Shown: in pieces, positions 17,294 to 25,472 of the stretch
Layout of the letters: every line of letters begins with the position of its first letter
How positions within the stretch are numbered: position 1 is the stretch's first letter
Source of the DNA: Eubacterium sp. OM08-24
Lineage (GTDB): Bacteria; Bacillota; Clostridia; Oscillospirales; Acutalibacteraceae
Assembly (NCBI RefSeq): GCF_003438075.1
Contig: NZ_QSTA01000001.1
Location: 372,001 to 436,000, forward strand
Length of the DNA stretch: 64,000 nt
Direction: 5' to 3'
Made by a program: the position numbers and the translations under genes
Notes under the pieces: model-generated
What the model was told of the DNA's origin: nothing
The model's database searches: none
Seen by the model: only the letters and a program-made list of their open reading frames with translations

Positions 17294-17324
17294 TTGACTT
17301 AAACTTAGCTTTAAGTGCTATGAT
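17294..17324 (+). promoter_or_regulatory. MerR-type operator-promoter
   Basis: TTGACT (17294-17299) and TATGAT (17319-17324) are separated by 19 bases, two more than optimal. The spacer region holds the dyad CTTAAACTTAGCTTTAAG (17298-17315). A long spacer with a centred inverted repeat is the hallmark of promoters activated by MerR-family regulators such as AdhR/NmlR. It precedes the carboxymuconolactone decarboxylase/cupin gene. No merR gene is in the window. Confidence 0.65.
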
Positions 17325-17389
17325 TCAATTAATGAAGTGATAATTATATATCACATTACAAAATTGTATTTTGACTTGGAGGTATAATT

Positions 17390-18145
17390 ATGGCAGTTAA
17401 ACAGACCGCAGGCAGAGATTCGCTCGGTGAATTTGCTCCTAAATTTGCAGAAATTAATGATGATGTGCTTTTTGGCGAGGTATGGTCAAGAGAGGATAAG
17501 CTTTCACTTCGTGACCGCTCTCTCGTAACCGTTACGGGCACTTATGTCACAGGGACTTACCGATTCATCATTTAAGTATCATCTTATGTCTGCTAAAAAG
17601 AACGGCATTACAAAAACGGAAATTGCCGAAATTCTTACTCATGCAGCATTTTATGCAGGTTGGTCAAAGGCTTGGGCTGTATTCAGAATGGCAACAGAGG
17701 TGTGGGTTGACGAAAGTGAAGATGTGAGCAATAAGGAGAAGTATCAGCAGTCAATTTTATTCCCAATCGGAAACCCGAATGACGGATTTGCAAAATACTT
17801 TATCGGTCAGAGCTATCTTGCACCGTTGTCTACAACTCAGGTTGGCATTTTTAATGTAACTTTTGAGCCGAAGTGCCGCAATAATTGGCATATACATAAC
17901 GCTAAAACAGGTGGCGGACAGATTTTGGTTTGCGTAGGCGGCAGAGGATATTATCAGGAATGGGGCAAAGAGGCTGTTGAGTTAAAGCTGGGTGATTAGT
18001 GAATATTCCTACCGGCATTAAGCATTGGCATGGCGCAGCTCCCGACAGCTGGTTCTCTCATCTCGCAGTTGAAGTTCCGGGTACAGAAACTTCTAATGAA
18101 TGGCTCGAGGCTGTAAGTGATGAGGAATATTCAAAATTAAAATAA
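17390..18145 (+). pseudogene. Carboxymuconolactone decarboxylase-cupin fusion gene with two frameshifts
   Basis: Three consecutive frames together encode a single continuous product of about 250 residues. The N-terminal part (MAVKQTAGRDSLGEF onward, ending near LVTVT) and the middle (TDSSFKYHLMSAKKNGITK) form a carboxymuconolactone decarboxylase/AhpD-like domain. The rest, with HIHNAKTGGGQILV and NIPTGIKHWHG, is a cupin metal-binding barrel. The frame changes by one extra G in the GGG at 17536-17538, and it returns to the original frame by loss of one base near 17997, where TAG now interrupts. Residue content before, between and after the shifts is well conserved, so this is either a very recent pseudogene or a pair of sequencing errors. 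The intact family is a small redox- or aldehyde-related enzyme of uncertain substrate. Confidence 0.8.
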
Positions 18146-18173
18146 TTTTCACTAATCAAATCATCATATAAAG

Positions 18174-18210
18174 AAAAAACGATAGGCAACATTTTCGCCT
18201 ATCGTTTTTT
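18174..18210. terminator. Bidirectional terminator between the cupin pseudogene and tadA
   Basis: AAAAAACGATAGGC (18174-18187) pairs with GCCTATCGTTTTTT (18197-18210). The A and T runs serve the two convergent genes. Confidence 0.9.
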
Positions 18211-18217
18211 CTTTGTT

Positions 18218-18667
18218 TTATCTTAATCGTTTAAAAAAGCTCTTTAACAGCTCAGCACATTCTTCCTGCATAATTCCGCCTTTGTAATTTGGCTTGAAAT
18301 TATACGGCATTTCAAAAAGATTTGTAATAGTGCCGCAAGAGCCGTTTTTAAAATCATATGCACCAAAATACACCGTCGGAATATGTGCATTTATAATTGC
18401 GCCGGCACACATAGGGCAAGGCTCAAGCGTTACATAAATTTCACAATTCCATAGCCGCCAGCCACCGAGAGCCTTGCAGGCATTGTTAATAGCATCTGTT
18501 TCAGCGTGAAGAAGTGCGTTTTTTTCTTTTTCTCGTCTGTTCCTGCCCGTTGCAACAATTTCATCGTTTCGCACAATAACAGCACCAACGGGAACTTCGT
18601 CATCTTCAAAAGCCTCACGAGCAAGTTCGAGCGCTTTTTCCATATATTTTATATCAAAATTACTCAT
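18218..18667 (-). CDS. tadA: tRNA-specific adenosine deaminase
   Basis: This 149-residue zinc deaminase converts A34 to inosine in the anticodon of arginine tRNA, which allows decoding of CGN codons. The zinc and catalytic residues are in LLHAETDAI (His and the proton-shuttle Glu) and in LEPCPMCAGAI (two Cys). EVPVGAVIV is the typical TadA N-terminal strand. Length is normal. The start codon overlaps the end of the upstream CPBP protease gene by four bases, so the two form a two-gene unit on the minus strand. A strong shared terminator follows. Confidence 0.95.
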   Translation of the reverse strand: MSNFDIKYMEKALELAREAFEDDEVPVGAVIVRNDEIVATGRNRREKEKNALLHAETDAINNACKALGGWRLWNCEIYVTLEPCPMCAGAIINAHIPTVYFGAYDFKNGSCGTITNLFEMPYNFKPNYKGGIMQEECAELLKSFFKRLR

Positions 18668-19740
18668 AGTATTACTGCCGTATATATGGTTTCCAAAATA
18701 AAAATAGAAACAATGGTAATTACACCCGGATTAAAGAAAAAGCATTTTACTTTTTCTTTAAGTGAAAGTGAAATTAATTGCGAGGTATCGCTGATGCTGA
18801 GAAAGTTTTTATCCTTTTTCATTATATATAGAAAAGCAAGGATTCCGAGCACTAACATACCTACAAACAGAGAATAGTATAAAATGTAGAATGAGCGTGT
18901 GGTAAGCATACTCTGACTTCGAATTATATCCATCATTACAGAATAAAAATTATTTACAAAATGAATGATGATTGACGGAATAATTGAATTTGCCTTGCAG
19001 TCGATATATGCAAAAACAAGACCGAGAATGAATGCAAAAGGAATCTGAATTATGTTGCCGTGCATTCCGCCAAACATAACAGCCGAAGTAATAATAGCGA
19101 AAGAGTTGCCGTATTTCTTAAGAGTTCCCATCAGTATGCCGCGAAAAGCAAATTCTTCGGCAAAAGCAGGAGTAAGCGCAACCGCTATTACATATAGAAT
19201 ATTTTCAAACACAGATGAGGACGATGCGTCCATATCAAGATTATAGTCAATTCCGATTGAAGAAAAATTAGAACTTAAAAGGTCAGCCGCAACATTGGAT
19301 ACCATTGCAACTCCCATTCCCATAAGCGTGAGAGCTATAAGCATTGTGGGTTTAACAGGCTTGACTATCAATGACTCGGAAATATGAGTTTTGCTTAATT
19401 TCAAATATATAAGTCCCGGTACTACTGCCGAAGATGTTGCGGCGAGTATTTGCGAATAATAGAAAATTGGGCCTGAAGTCAGCTGCTTTGTGACTTCATA
19501 TATCAATGTTTCGGTGTCAATGTTTGTTACATCCATATTCATCATCAGAGAAAATGAGAGAGCAAAGATCATAATGAACTCAATTACAAACATTGTCATA
19601 AAATATGCCAAAATATAGAATCCCAATCCGCTTGATTTCTTTTTTACGGTTTTGATATCAAGATTTTTTTTAGATTGCTGAGGACTTTGCTGATAGCCTT
19701 GCGCATATTGTGGATAAGGCGTTGAATTTACATATTGCAT
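18664..19740 (-). CDS. CPBP-family intramembrane metalloprotease
   Basis: This 358-residue polytopic membrane protein belongs to the CPBP/Rce1 (CAAX protease and bacteriocin-processing) family. The three conserved motifs are visible: EEFAFRG (EExxxR), FGGMHG (FxxxH) and HFVNN (HxxxN). A hydrophilic Gln/Tyr/Pro-rich N-terminus of about 30 residues precedes the first membrane segment. About eight hydrophobic stretches can be counted. Its substrate is unknown; family members process prenylated proteins or peptides, or give bacteriocin self-immunity. The gene has its own promoter (19762-19790) and a GGAG site. The only sequence link to tadA is the four-base overlap. Confidence 0.88.
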   Translation of the reverse strand: MQYVNSTPYPQYAQGYQQSPQQSKKNLDIKTVKKKSSGLGFYILAYFMTMFVIEFIMIFALSFSLMMNMDVTNIDTETLIYEVTKQLTSGPIFYYSQILAATSSAVVPGLIYLKLSKTHISESLIVKPVKPTMLIALTLMGMGVAMVSNVAADLLSSNFSSIGIDYNLDMDASSSSVFENILYVIAVALTPAFAEEFAFRGILMGTLKKYGNSFAIITSAVMFGGMHGNIIQIPFAFILGLVFAYIDCKANSIIPSIIIHFVNNFYSVMMDIIRSQSMLTTRSFYILYYSLFVGMLVLGILAFLYIMKKDKNFLSISDTSQLISLSLKEKVKCFFFNPGVITIVSIFILETIYTAVIL

Positions 19741-19761
19741 TTAAATCACTCCAATGGTATA

Positions 19762-19790
19762 ATATTATCATAGTAGAGTATATATTTCAA
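19762..19790 (-). promoter_or_regulatory. Promoter of the CPBP protease-tadA unit
   Basis: On the minus strand, TTGAAA (19790-19785) and TAATAT (19767-19762) are 17 bases apart, close before the start codon at 19740. Confidence 0.6.
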
Positions 19791-19829
19791 GAAATATTTT
19801 CCTGAAATGAAAAAATAATCAAAAATCAC

Positions 19830-19858
19830 TTGACTTTTCAGGTGAGTAGTTATATAAT
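19830..19858 (+). promoter_or_regulatory. SigA-type promoter of infC-rpmI-rplT
   Basis: TTGACT (19830-19835) and TATAAT (19853-19858) are separated by 17 bases, placing the transcript start near 19866. Confidence 0.9.
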
Positions 19859-19865
19859 GTGTAGG

Positions 19866-19990
19866 AACAATAAAGCAAAGCAGAAATGCTTTCACCTGTG
19901 GGGTGTCGTCTGCACGGGTCAATACCTTAAACCTGATAGTTTATTTGTATTGCAATGCGGACGGAGTATTTCTGTCCGCATTATTTTTTT
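19866..19990 (+). promoter_or_regulatory. Attenuator leader of the infC operon, probably L20-controlled
   Basis: The leader between the promoter and infC carries a GC-rich fold (around 19895-19935, CACCTGTGGGGTG) and ends in an intrinsic terminator: AATGCGGAC (19954-19962) pairs with GTCCGCATT (19974-19982) followed by seven T. In Firmicutes this position is occupied by an autoregulatory leader through which ribosomal protein L20 causes premature termination. I infer the same here by context; I did not match it to the L20 leader covariance model. Confidence 0.7.
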
Positions 19991-20016
19991 GAAAGGTACT
20001 TTGGAGGTGCTTAACC

Positions 20017-20535
20017 ATCAGCAAGAAAGATATTCAGATTAACGAGGAAATCCGTGATAAAGAGCTTAGAATAATCAGCTCAGACGGACAGCAGCTCGGT
20101 ATTATGTCGGCAAAGGAAGCTCTTGCACTTGCAGAGCAGAAAAATCTTGACCTTGTTAAGATTGCTCCACAGAGCGTTCCGCCTGTATGTAAAATTATGG
20201 ACTACGGCAAATACCGTTTTGAGCAGGCTAAAAGGGAAAAGGAAGCAAGAAAAAATCAGCATGTTGTTGATATTAAGGAAGTTAGACTTTCTTTAAATAT
20301 TGATACTCACGACTTTAATACTAAACTTAATAATGCTGTAAAGTTTATTAAGCATGGTGACAAGGTTAAGGTATCTATCCGTTTTAGAGGAAGAGAAATG
20401 GGACATCCTGAAATAGGTCTTGAAACGATGAAACGCTTTGCTGACGCTTGTGCAGAGTTTGCCTCAGTAGAAAAGCCTGCAAAGCTCGAAGGTCGCAATA
20501 TGCTTATGTTTCTTGCACCAAAGTCCAATAAGTAA
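20017..20535 (+). CDS. infC: Translation initiation factor IF-3, AUC start
   Basis: IF-3 binds the 30S subunit and enforces correct start-codon choice. The product is 172 residues: N-domain with QINEEIRDKELRI, the linker, and the C-domain with VCKIMDYGKYRFEQ and VKEVRLS. The only ATG in the right region (20104) would remove about 29 conserved residues. The frame upstream has no ATG, GTG or TTG before a stop at 19990, whereas an ATC at 20017 lies 9 bases after GGAGG (20003-20007) and yields the expected N-terminus SKKDIQINEEIR. Use of a non-canonical start is the well-known basis of IF-3 autoregulation in bacteria. It is followed by rpmI and rplT in the standard operon. Confidence 0.92.
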   Translation: MSKKDIQINEEIRDKELRIISSDGQQLGIMSAKEALALAEQKNLDLVKIAPQSVPPVCKIMDYGKYRFEQAKREKEARKNQHVVDIKEVRLSLNIDTHDFNTKLNNAVKFIKHGDKVKVSIRFRGREMGHPEIGLETMKRFADACAEFASVEKPAKLEGRNMLMFLAPKSNK

Positions 20536-20559
20536 TCACAGCTAAGGAGGATATTTATT

Positions 20560-20757
20560 ATGCCTAAAATTAAAACTCACAGTGGTGCTAAAAAGCGTTT
20601 TAAACTTTCTAAGAACGGTAATGTAATCCGTGCTCACGCAAACAAGAGCCACATTCTTAACAAGAAAACAACTAAGCGTAAAAGAGGTTTACGCCAGACT
20701 GCTGTTACAGACAAGACAAATGTAGCTCAGATCAAGCGTTTAATTCCATATAAATAA
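20560..20757 (+). CDS. rpmI: 50S ribosomal protein L35
   Basis: This small basic protein of 65 residues begins PKIKTHSGAKKRFK, the universally conserved L35 N-terminus, and ends with RLIPYK. It is a component of the large ribosomal subunit. The start is preceded by AAGGAGG, a strong ribosome site. It lies between infC and rplT in the conserved order, so expression should follow the upstream attenuator and L20 feedback. Confidence 0.98.
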   Translation: MPKIKTHSGAKKRFKLSKNGNVIRAHANKSHILNKKTTKRKRGLRQTAVTDKTNVAQIKRLIPYK

Positions 20758-20808
20758 TTTTTCGCTTGTACTGCTTTTTATTTAAATAATAATCGGAGGT
20801 AATATATA

Positions 20809-21159
20809 ATGGCACGTGTAAAAGGTGCGATGATGACTCGCAAAAGAAGAAAAAAGGTATTAAAGCTTGCCAAGGGCTACTGGGGTTCTAAATCAAGACA
20901 TTTCAAAATGGCTAAACAGGCTGTTATGAAGTCAGGCAACTACGCATATATCGGCCGTAAGCAGAGAAAGAGAGATTTCCGTCGTCTTTGGATTACTCGT
21001 ATTTCTGCAGCTTGCAAGGCAAACGGCACAAACTATTCAACATTTATGAATGGTCTTAAAAAGGCAGGCATTACATTGAACCGTAAGATGCTTTCAGAGA
21101 TTGCTATTGCTGATCCTAAGGCTTTTACAGCTCTTGTTGAGCAGGCTAAAAACGCTTAA
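20809..21159 (+). CDS. rplT: 50S ribosomal protein L20
   Basis: The 116-residue protein starts [25 protein letters not shown] in pattern (long basic N-terminal tail) and contains [17 protein letters not shown], both diagnostic of L20. It binds 23S rRNA early in large-subunit assembly and, in Firmicutes, also binds the infC leader to repress its own operon. The start follows CGGAGG. A perfect 13-pair hairpin follows the gene and ends the operon. Confidence 0.98.
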   Translation: MARVKGAMMTRKRRKKVLKLAKGYWGSKSRHFKMAKQAVMKSGNYAYIGRKQRKRDFRRLWITRISAACKANGTNYSTFMNGLKKAGITLNRKMLSEIAIADPKAFTALVEQAKNA

Positions 21160-21170
21160 TTTTTAAACTG

Positions 21171-21206
21171 TAATTGCGTTTGGGTAACACCAAACGCAAT
21201 TATTTT
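21171..21206 (+). terminator. Terminator after rplT
   Basis: TAATTGCGTTTGG (21171-21183) pairs perfectly with CCAAACGCAATTA (21190-21202), followed by a short T-run. The short T-run may allow some readthrough into the methyltransferase gene, whose ribosome site is directly behind it. Confidence 0.75.
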
Positions 21207-21218
21207 AGGAGAAAAAAG

Positions 21219-22001
21219 ATGTTATTTGTTACAAGTAAAGATAACAGTAATATTAAAAAGGCTGTAAAGCTAAAATCAAGTGCTAAAGAACGCCGTAAAA
21301 GCGGTCTTTTTTTGGCTGAGGGACTCAGAATTTGTATGGATGCCGTACGAAGCGGAGCACAGATTCAAACCCTATTTGTAACCGAAAAGGCTATGCAAAA
21401 ACACAGCGAAGACTTTAGCTTGCTTGAACAGAATGCACAGTCTACAATATGCGTAAGCGAAAATATTTTTGCCCTTATGAGTGATACACAATCGCCACAG
21501 GGCTTTCTTTCGGTTATAAAAACACTTGACAAAACCAATGAGTTTGATACAATAAAGTGTGATGGCAAATATCTTGCACTTGATAATGTGCAGGATCCAA
21601 GCAATCTTGGCACTGTTTTGCGTTCTGCCGAGGCTTTTAATGTAAGCGGAGTTATACTTTCGGCAGACTGCTGCGATATTTACAATCCAAAGGTTGTAAG
21701 AGGCAGTATGGGTGCGGTATTTAGAATACCTTTTATAATTGAAAGCACTGTAAAGGATTTCCTTGAAAAAAATCCGCAGTTAAATTCGTATGCCGCCGTT
21801 GTAAACAGCAAAGCCGACAGTCTGACAGATGTAAAGTTTAAAATTCCTTGCGTAGTTGTCGTGGGCAATGAGGGCAACGGAATAAAAGCAGAAACAGAGC
21901 AAGCCTGCCAAAATAAAATCACCATACATATGGAGGGCAAGGCTGAATCACTCAATGCGTCTGTTGCTGCTGCAATACTAATGTGGGAAATGATGAAATG
22001 A
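21219..22001 (+). CDS. TrmH/SpoU-family RNA 2'-O-methyltransferase
   Basis: The 260-residue protein is a knotted (SPOUT) methyltransferase that uses S-adenosylmethionine to methylate a ribose 2'-hydroxyl in tRNA or rRNA. The N-terminal substrate-binding domain has the LFLAEGLRI motif. The SPOUT motifs are DNVQDPSNLGTVLRSAEAF (motif 1), VVVGNEGNGI (motif 2) and ESLNASVAAAIL (motif 3). ATG 21219 follows TTAGGAG; an upstream in-frame start inside the terminator is not plausible. Its position after rplT and before a DprA gene is common in Clostridia. The target nucleotide is not known from sequence. Confidence 0.92.
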   Translation: MLFVTSKDNSNIKKAVKLKSSAKERRKSGLFLAEGLRICMDAVRSGAQIQTLFVTEKAMQKHSEDFSLLEQNAQSTICVSENIFALMSDTQSPQGFLSVIKTLDKTNEFDTIKCDGKYLALDNVQDPSNLGTVLRSAEAFNVSGVILSADCCDIYNPKVVRGSMGAVFRIPFIIESTVKDFLEKNPQLNSYAAVVNSKADSLTDVKFKIPCVVVVGNEGNGIKAETEQACQNKITIHMEGKAESLNASVAAAILMWEMMK

Positions 22002-23335
22002 TTTCTGAAAATGCTCGTTACTGGATATGGATTTCACAATCACTTGGCTATAATAGTATAAAGGTAAAGAGAATTTCTGAACTTTATTCTGATATTGCCG
22101 ATTTCTTTTCAGGCGGAGAAAAAGAGTGGAAACACTGCGGTATTTTTACGCCTAATGAGATGAAAAAACTGAACAATACGAAAATTTCAGTTGCAGATGA
22201 TATTATTAAAAAATGCAGTGAGCTTAATTATTCTGTAATTGCGATTGATGACGAGCATTACCCACAAAGACTGATAAACATTGATACTCCGCCTGCCGTT
22301 ATTTATATAAACGGACAGTTGCCTGAGTTTGATGATCGTCTTAGCATTTCTATTGTTGGAACAAGACGAGCTACAAGATACGGTACAGATAATTCCTTTA
22401 AATTTGCATATGCGCTTGCAAAGTACAGCGTTATTATTGTAAGCGGCGGTGCACTTGGTGTTGACTGTGCATCTCACAGAGGAGCGCTGTCTGCTAACGG
22501 AATTACAGTTTGTGTGCTTGGCTGCGGTATTAATTATAAATATCTTACCGAAAACGAGGGTATGAGAAAAGCTATTGCTCAGAGTGGTGCGGTTATATCC
22601 GAATATCCGCCCGATGAGCCGCCTTTGCGTTATAATTTTCCTGCACGAAACAGAATTATTTCGGCGCTTTCGGACGGTCTTGTAGTTATGGAGGCAGGCA
22701 TTAAGAGCGGATCTCTTATTACGGCAAGAATGGCTATCGACCAGGGCAAAGAGGTGTTTGCTTTGCTTGGCAACAACAGTCCTCAAAATGAGGGGTCTAA
22801 TAAGCTTATAAAAGAAGGACTTGCTCACCCTGTTACTGATTTTATGGATATACTCAGTGAGTTTAACAGCAACAGAGGTTTGTATGTAGAAGATGAAAAA
22901 CTTGATTTTGACGATATTAGTTTTTCAGATCTTGAGGCAGTACCTGTAAAGGGCAAAAAGCCGACTAATAATAAGAATACAGCTAAAAGTAAAACAACAA
23001 AAGCTGTTAAAGCAGATGTATCGGAAAAGAAGAACGAAAAGTCTGCAAGCAATAATAACAGTAAATCTGCACAGCATAAGGAAAATGCACAGTCTGCGAA
23101 AAAACCGGAAGACAAACAAGAAAATGTGCAGAAAAATATTTCAGATTTGAAAGCATCTGGTTTGTCTGATACAGCGATAAATGTATATTGCCAAATCAGC
23201 AACGAGCCTGTTCATATAGATAAAATAGTAAGTGAACTTAATATACCTGTTTTTAAAGTGCTCACAGCCCTTACTCAGCTTGAAATAAAAGGCTATGTAA
23301 AGGCAATACAGGGCAGACGGTATATATTAAAATAA
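21998..23335 (+). CDS. dprA: DNA-processing protein DprA
   Basis: DprA loads RecA on incoming single-stranded DNA during natural transformation. The Rossmann-like domain is shown by SIVGTRRATRYG, SGGALGVDCASHRGAL, FPARNRIISALSDG and MEAGIKSGSLITA. The protein has 445 residues. A Lys/Asn/Ser/Ala-rich linker of about 70 residues (near 310-380) connects the core to a C-terminal winged-helix domain (about 385-445) that fits the DprA DML1-like fold. Most DprA proteins have a shorter linker. ATG at 21998 overlaps the methyltransferase stop (ATGA); an in-frame GTG at 21983 lies inside that gene and is less likely. Confidence 0.93.
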   Translation: MISENARYWIWISQSLGYNSIKVKRISELYSDIADFFSGGEKEWKHCGIFTPNEMKKLNNTKISVADDIIKKCSELNYSVIAIDDEHYPQRLINIDTPPAVIYINGQLPEFDDRLSISIVGTRRATRYGTDNSFKFAYALAKYSVIIVSGGALGVDCASHRGALSANGITVCVLGCGINYKYLTENEGMRKAIAQSGAVISEYPPDEPPLRYNFPARNRIISALSDGLVVMEAGIKSGSLITARMAIDQGKEVFALLGNNSPQNEGSNKLIKEGLAHPVTDFMDILSEFNSNRGLYVEDEKLDFDDISFSDLEAVPVKGKKPTNNKNTAKSKTTKAVKADVSEKKNEKSASNNNSKSAQHKENAQSAKKPEDKQENVQKNISDLKASGLSDTAINVYCQISNEPVHIDKIVSELNIPVFKVLTALTQLEIKGYVKAIQGRRYILK

Positions 23336-23348
23336 ACGGAGGCAGTAA

Positions 23349-25442
23349 ATGTCAGATTTAGTAATTGTTGAGTCACCGGCTAAGGCAAAGACAATCAAAA
23401 AATATCTCGGCGGTAATTACGAGGTAATTGCATCAATGGGACATGTTAGGGATTTGCCAAAGGCTCGACTCAGCGTTGATATAAAGAAAAAATTTGCACC
23501 AAAATATGAAATTATCAAAGGCAAAGAAAAGCTGGTTGAGGAGCTTAAAGACCTTGCCGAAAAAAGCGACAAAATTTACCTTGCAACTGACCCTGATAGA
23601 GAGGGAGAGGCTATTTCGTGGCACCTTGCTTATATTCTCGGTTTGCCGCTTGATGACAATAACAGAGTTGAATTTAACGAGATTACCAAAAACGGCGTAA
23701 CAAACGGTATGGCTCATCCTCGTTCTATAAATATTGACCTTGTAAACGCTCAGCAGGCAAGGCGTATTCTCGACAGACTTGTCGGTTACAAGCTAAGTCC
23801 TTTTATTTCTCAGAAAATCAGACGAGGACTTTCGGCAGGCAGAGTACAGTCTGTTGCGGTAAGAATTATTGTAGACAGGGAAGAAGAAATCAGAAAATTT
23901 AAGCCTGAAGAATACTGGACTATTGATGCAAAGTTTATTCCAAAGGGTAGCAGAAAGTCTTTTTCTGCGTCGCTTTATTCAGACGCAAACGGCAAAATTA
24001 AGATTGAAAATCAGGAACAGGCAGAAAAGATTGAGCAAGACCTTGCCGATGCTGAGTATATGATTACTAAGGTAAAGCATGGCACAAGAAGAAAAACTCC
24101 TGCACCGCCTTTTATTACTTCAACCTTACAGCAGGAGGCATCAAGAAAGCTCGGCTTTCAGTCAAGACGAACAATGAAAGTTGCTCAGGAGCTTTACGAA
24201 GGTGTTGACATTGAGGGAATGGGCGCAACAGGTCTTATCACCTATATGAGAACCGACTCTTTGAGAATATCAGATATTGCCAAGGAAGAGGCAGCACAGT
24301 ATATTTTAAACAGATTTGGTGAAAAGTTCCTGCCGGCAAAGCCACGAGTATTTAAAACCAAGAGCAACGCACAGGACGGTCACGAGGCTATAAGACCGTC
24401 AATGCCGAGCCTTGCGCCGGAAGATGTAAAGGCAAGCCTTACTTCTGACCAGTTTAAGCTATATAACCTTATTTGGAACAGATTTATGGCATCTCAGATG
24501 TCGGACTGTATTCAAAAAACAACACAGGCTGAAATTTCAGCTAAGGAATATATCTTTAAAGCATCGGGTTACTATGTTGATTTTGAAGGCTTTACTACTC
24601 TTTATGTTGAGAGCAAGGATACAGAGGAAGAAAAGTCTACTCAACTCCCACCGCTTGAAAAGGATATGCCTGTAAAATGCAAGGAGCTTAAAAAGAATCA
24701 GCACTTTACTCAGCCGCCTGCACGATACACAGAGGCATCACTTATCAAGGCGCTTGAGGAGTACGGAATCGGCAGACCGTCAACCTATGCGGCAACTATT
24801 ACTACAATTACAAGCCGAGAGTATGTTAAGCGTGAGGCAAAGACTTTGTATCCGACAGAGCTTGGCGAGGTTATGACAAACCTTATGAAAGAGCGTTTCC
24901 CTAAGATTGTAAATTACAAGTTTACGGCACAGATGGAAGAAAATCTTGACGAGGTTGAGCATGGCAAAGAGGAATGGGTGGAACTGCTTGATGAGTTCTA
25001 CTCTGATTTTGATAAAACTCTCAAAAAAGCAAAGGAAGAGATGGAGGGTGTTAAGCTCCAGCTCAAGGAAGACCAAACAGATATTATCTGCGATAAATGC
25101 GGCAGACAAATGGTGGTAAAGGTTGGCAGATACGGTAAGTTTATTGCCTGCCCCGGTTATCCTGAATGTAAGAATGTACTCAAGTTTGTTGAGAAAACAG
25201 GTGTTAAGTGCCCTAAGTGTAACGGAGATGTCATTGTAAAGCACACAAAGAAAAAGCGTGTGTTCTACGGCTGTTCAAATTATCCCGATTGCGATTTTGT
25301 AAGCTGGAACGAACCTGTTAACGAGAGATGTCCGCAGTGCGGCGGTATTCTCTTTAAGAAAAAGGGCAAAAAGCCAAAGCTGTATTGCGCAACCGAGGGT
25401 TGTGGATTTGAAAAAGAGTTTGTCGAGAAAGACGGCGAATAA
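23349..25442 (+). CDS. topA: DNA topoisomerase I
   Basis: This type IA enzyme relaxes negative supercoils by passing one strand through a transient break. The TOPRIM domain starts IVESPAKAKTIKKYLG, with the acidic residues of TDPDREGEAISWH. The active-site tyrosine is Tyr299 in ITYMRTDSLR. The C-terminus has three four-cysteine zinc ribbons: CDKCGRQ…CPGYPEC, CPKCNGD…CSNYPDC and CPQCGGI…CATEGC. The total of 697 residues is the usual length. It follows dprA after 13 bases with a GGAGG ribosome site, the standard dprA-topA-trmFO order. Confidence 0.98.
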   Translation: MSDLVIVESPAKAKTIKKYLGGNYEVIASMGHVRDLPKARLSVDIKKKFAPKYEIIKGKEKLVEELKDLAEKSDKIYLATDPDREGEAISWHLAYILGLPLDDNNRVEFNEITKNGVTNGMAHPRSINIDLVNAQQARRILDRLVGYKLSPFISQKIRRGLSAGRVQSVAVRIIVDREEEIRKFKPEEYWTIDAKFIPKGSRKSFSASLYSDANGKIKIENQEQAEKIEQDLADAEYMITKVKHGTRRKTPAPPFITSTLQQEASRKLGFQSRRTMKVAQELYEGVDIEGMGATGLITYMRTDSLRISDIAKEEAAQYILNRFGEKFLPAKPRVFKTKSNAQDGHEAIRPSMPSLAPEDVKASLTSDQFKLYNLIWNRFMASQMSDCIQKTTQAEISAKEYIFKASGYYVDFEGFTTLYVESKDTEEEKSTQLPPLEKDMPVKCKELKKNQHFTQPPARYTEASLIKALEEYGIGRPSTYAATITTITSREYVKREAKTLYPTELGEVMTNLMKERFPKIVNYKFTAQMEENLDEVEHGKEEWVELLDEFYSDFDKTLKKAKEEMEGVKLQLKEDQTDIICDKCGRQMVVKVGRYGKFIACPGYPECKNVLKFVEKTGVKCPKCNGDVIVKHTKKKRVFYGCSNYPDCDFVSWNEPVNERCPQCGGILFKKKGKKPKLYCATEGCGFEKEFVEKDGE

Positions 25443-25472
25443 TTAGGATACTGTAAAGGAAAGGTGAATTCT

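Noticed and set aside
22187..22828. A 213-residue open frame on the minus strand inside dprA
   Set aside because: It is antisense to the conserved DprA core; the Cys/Asn/Arg-rich product fits a shadow frame.
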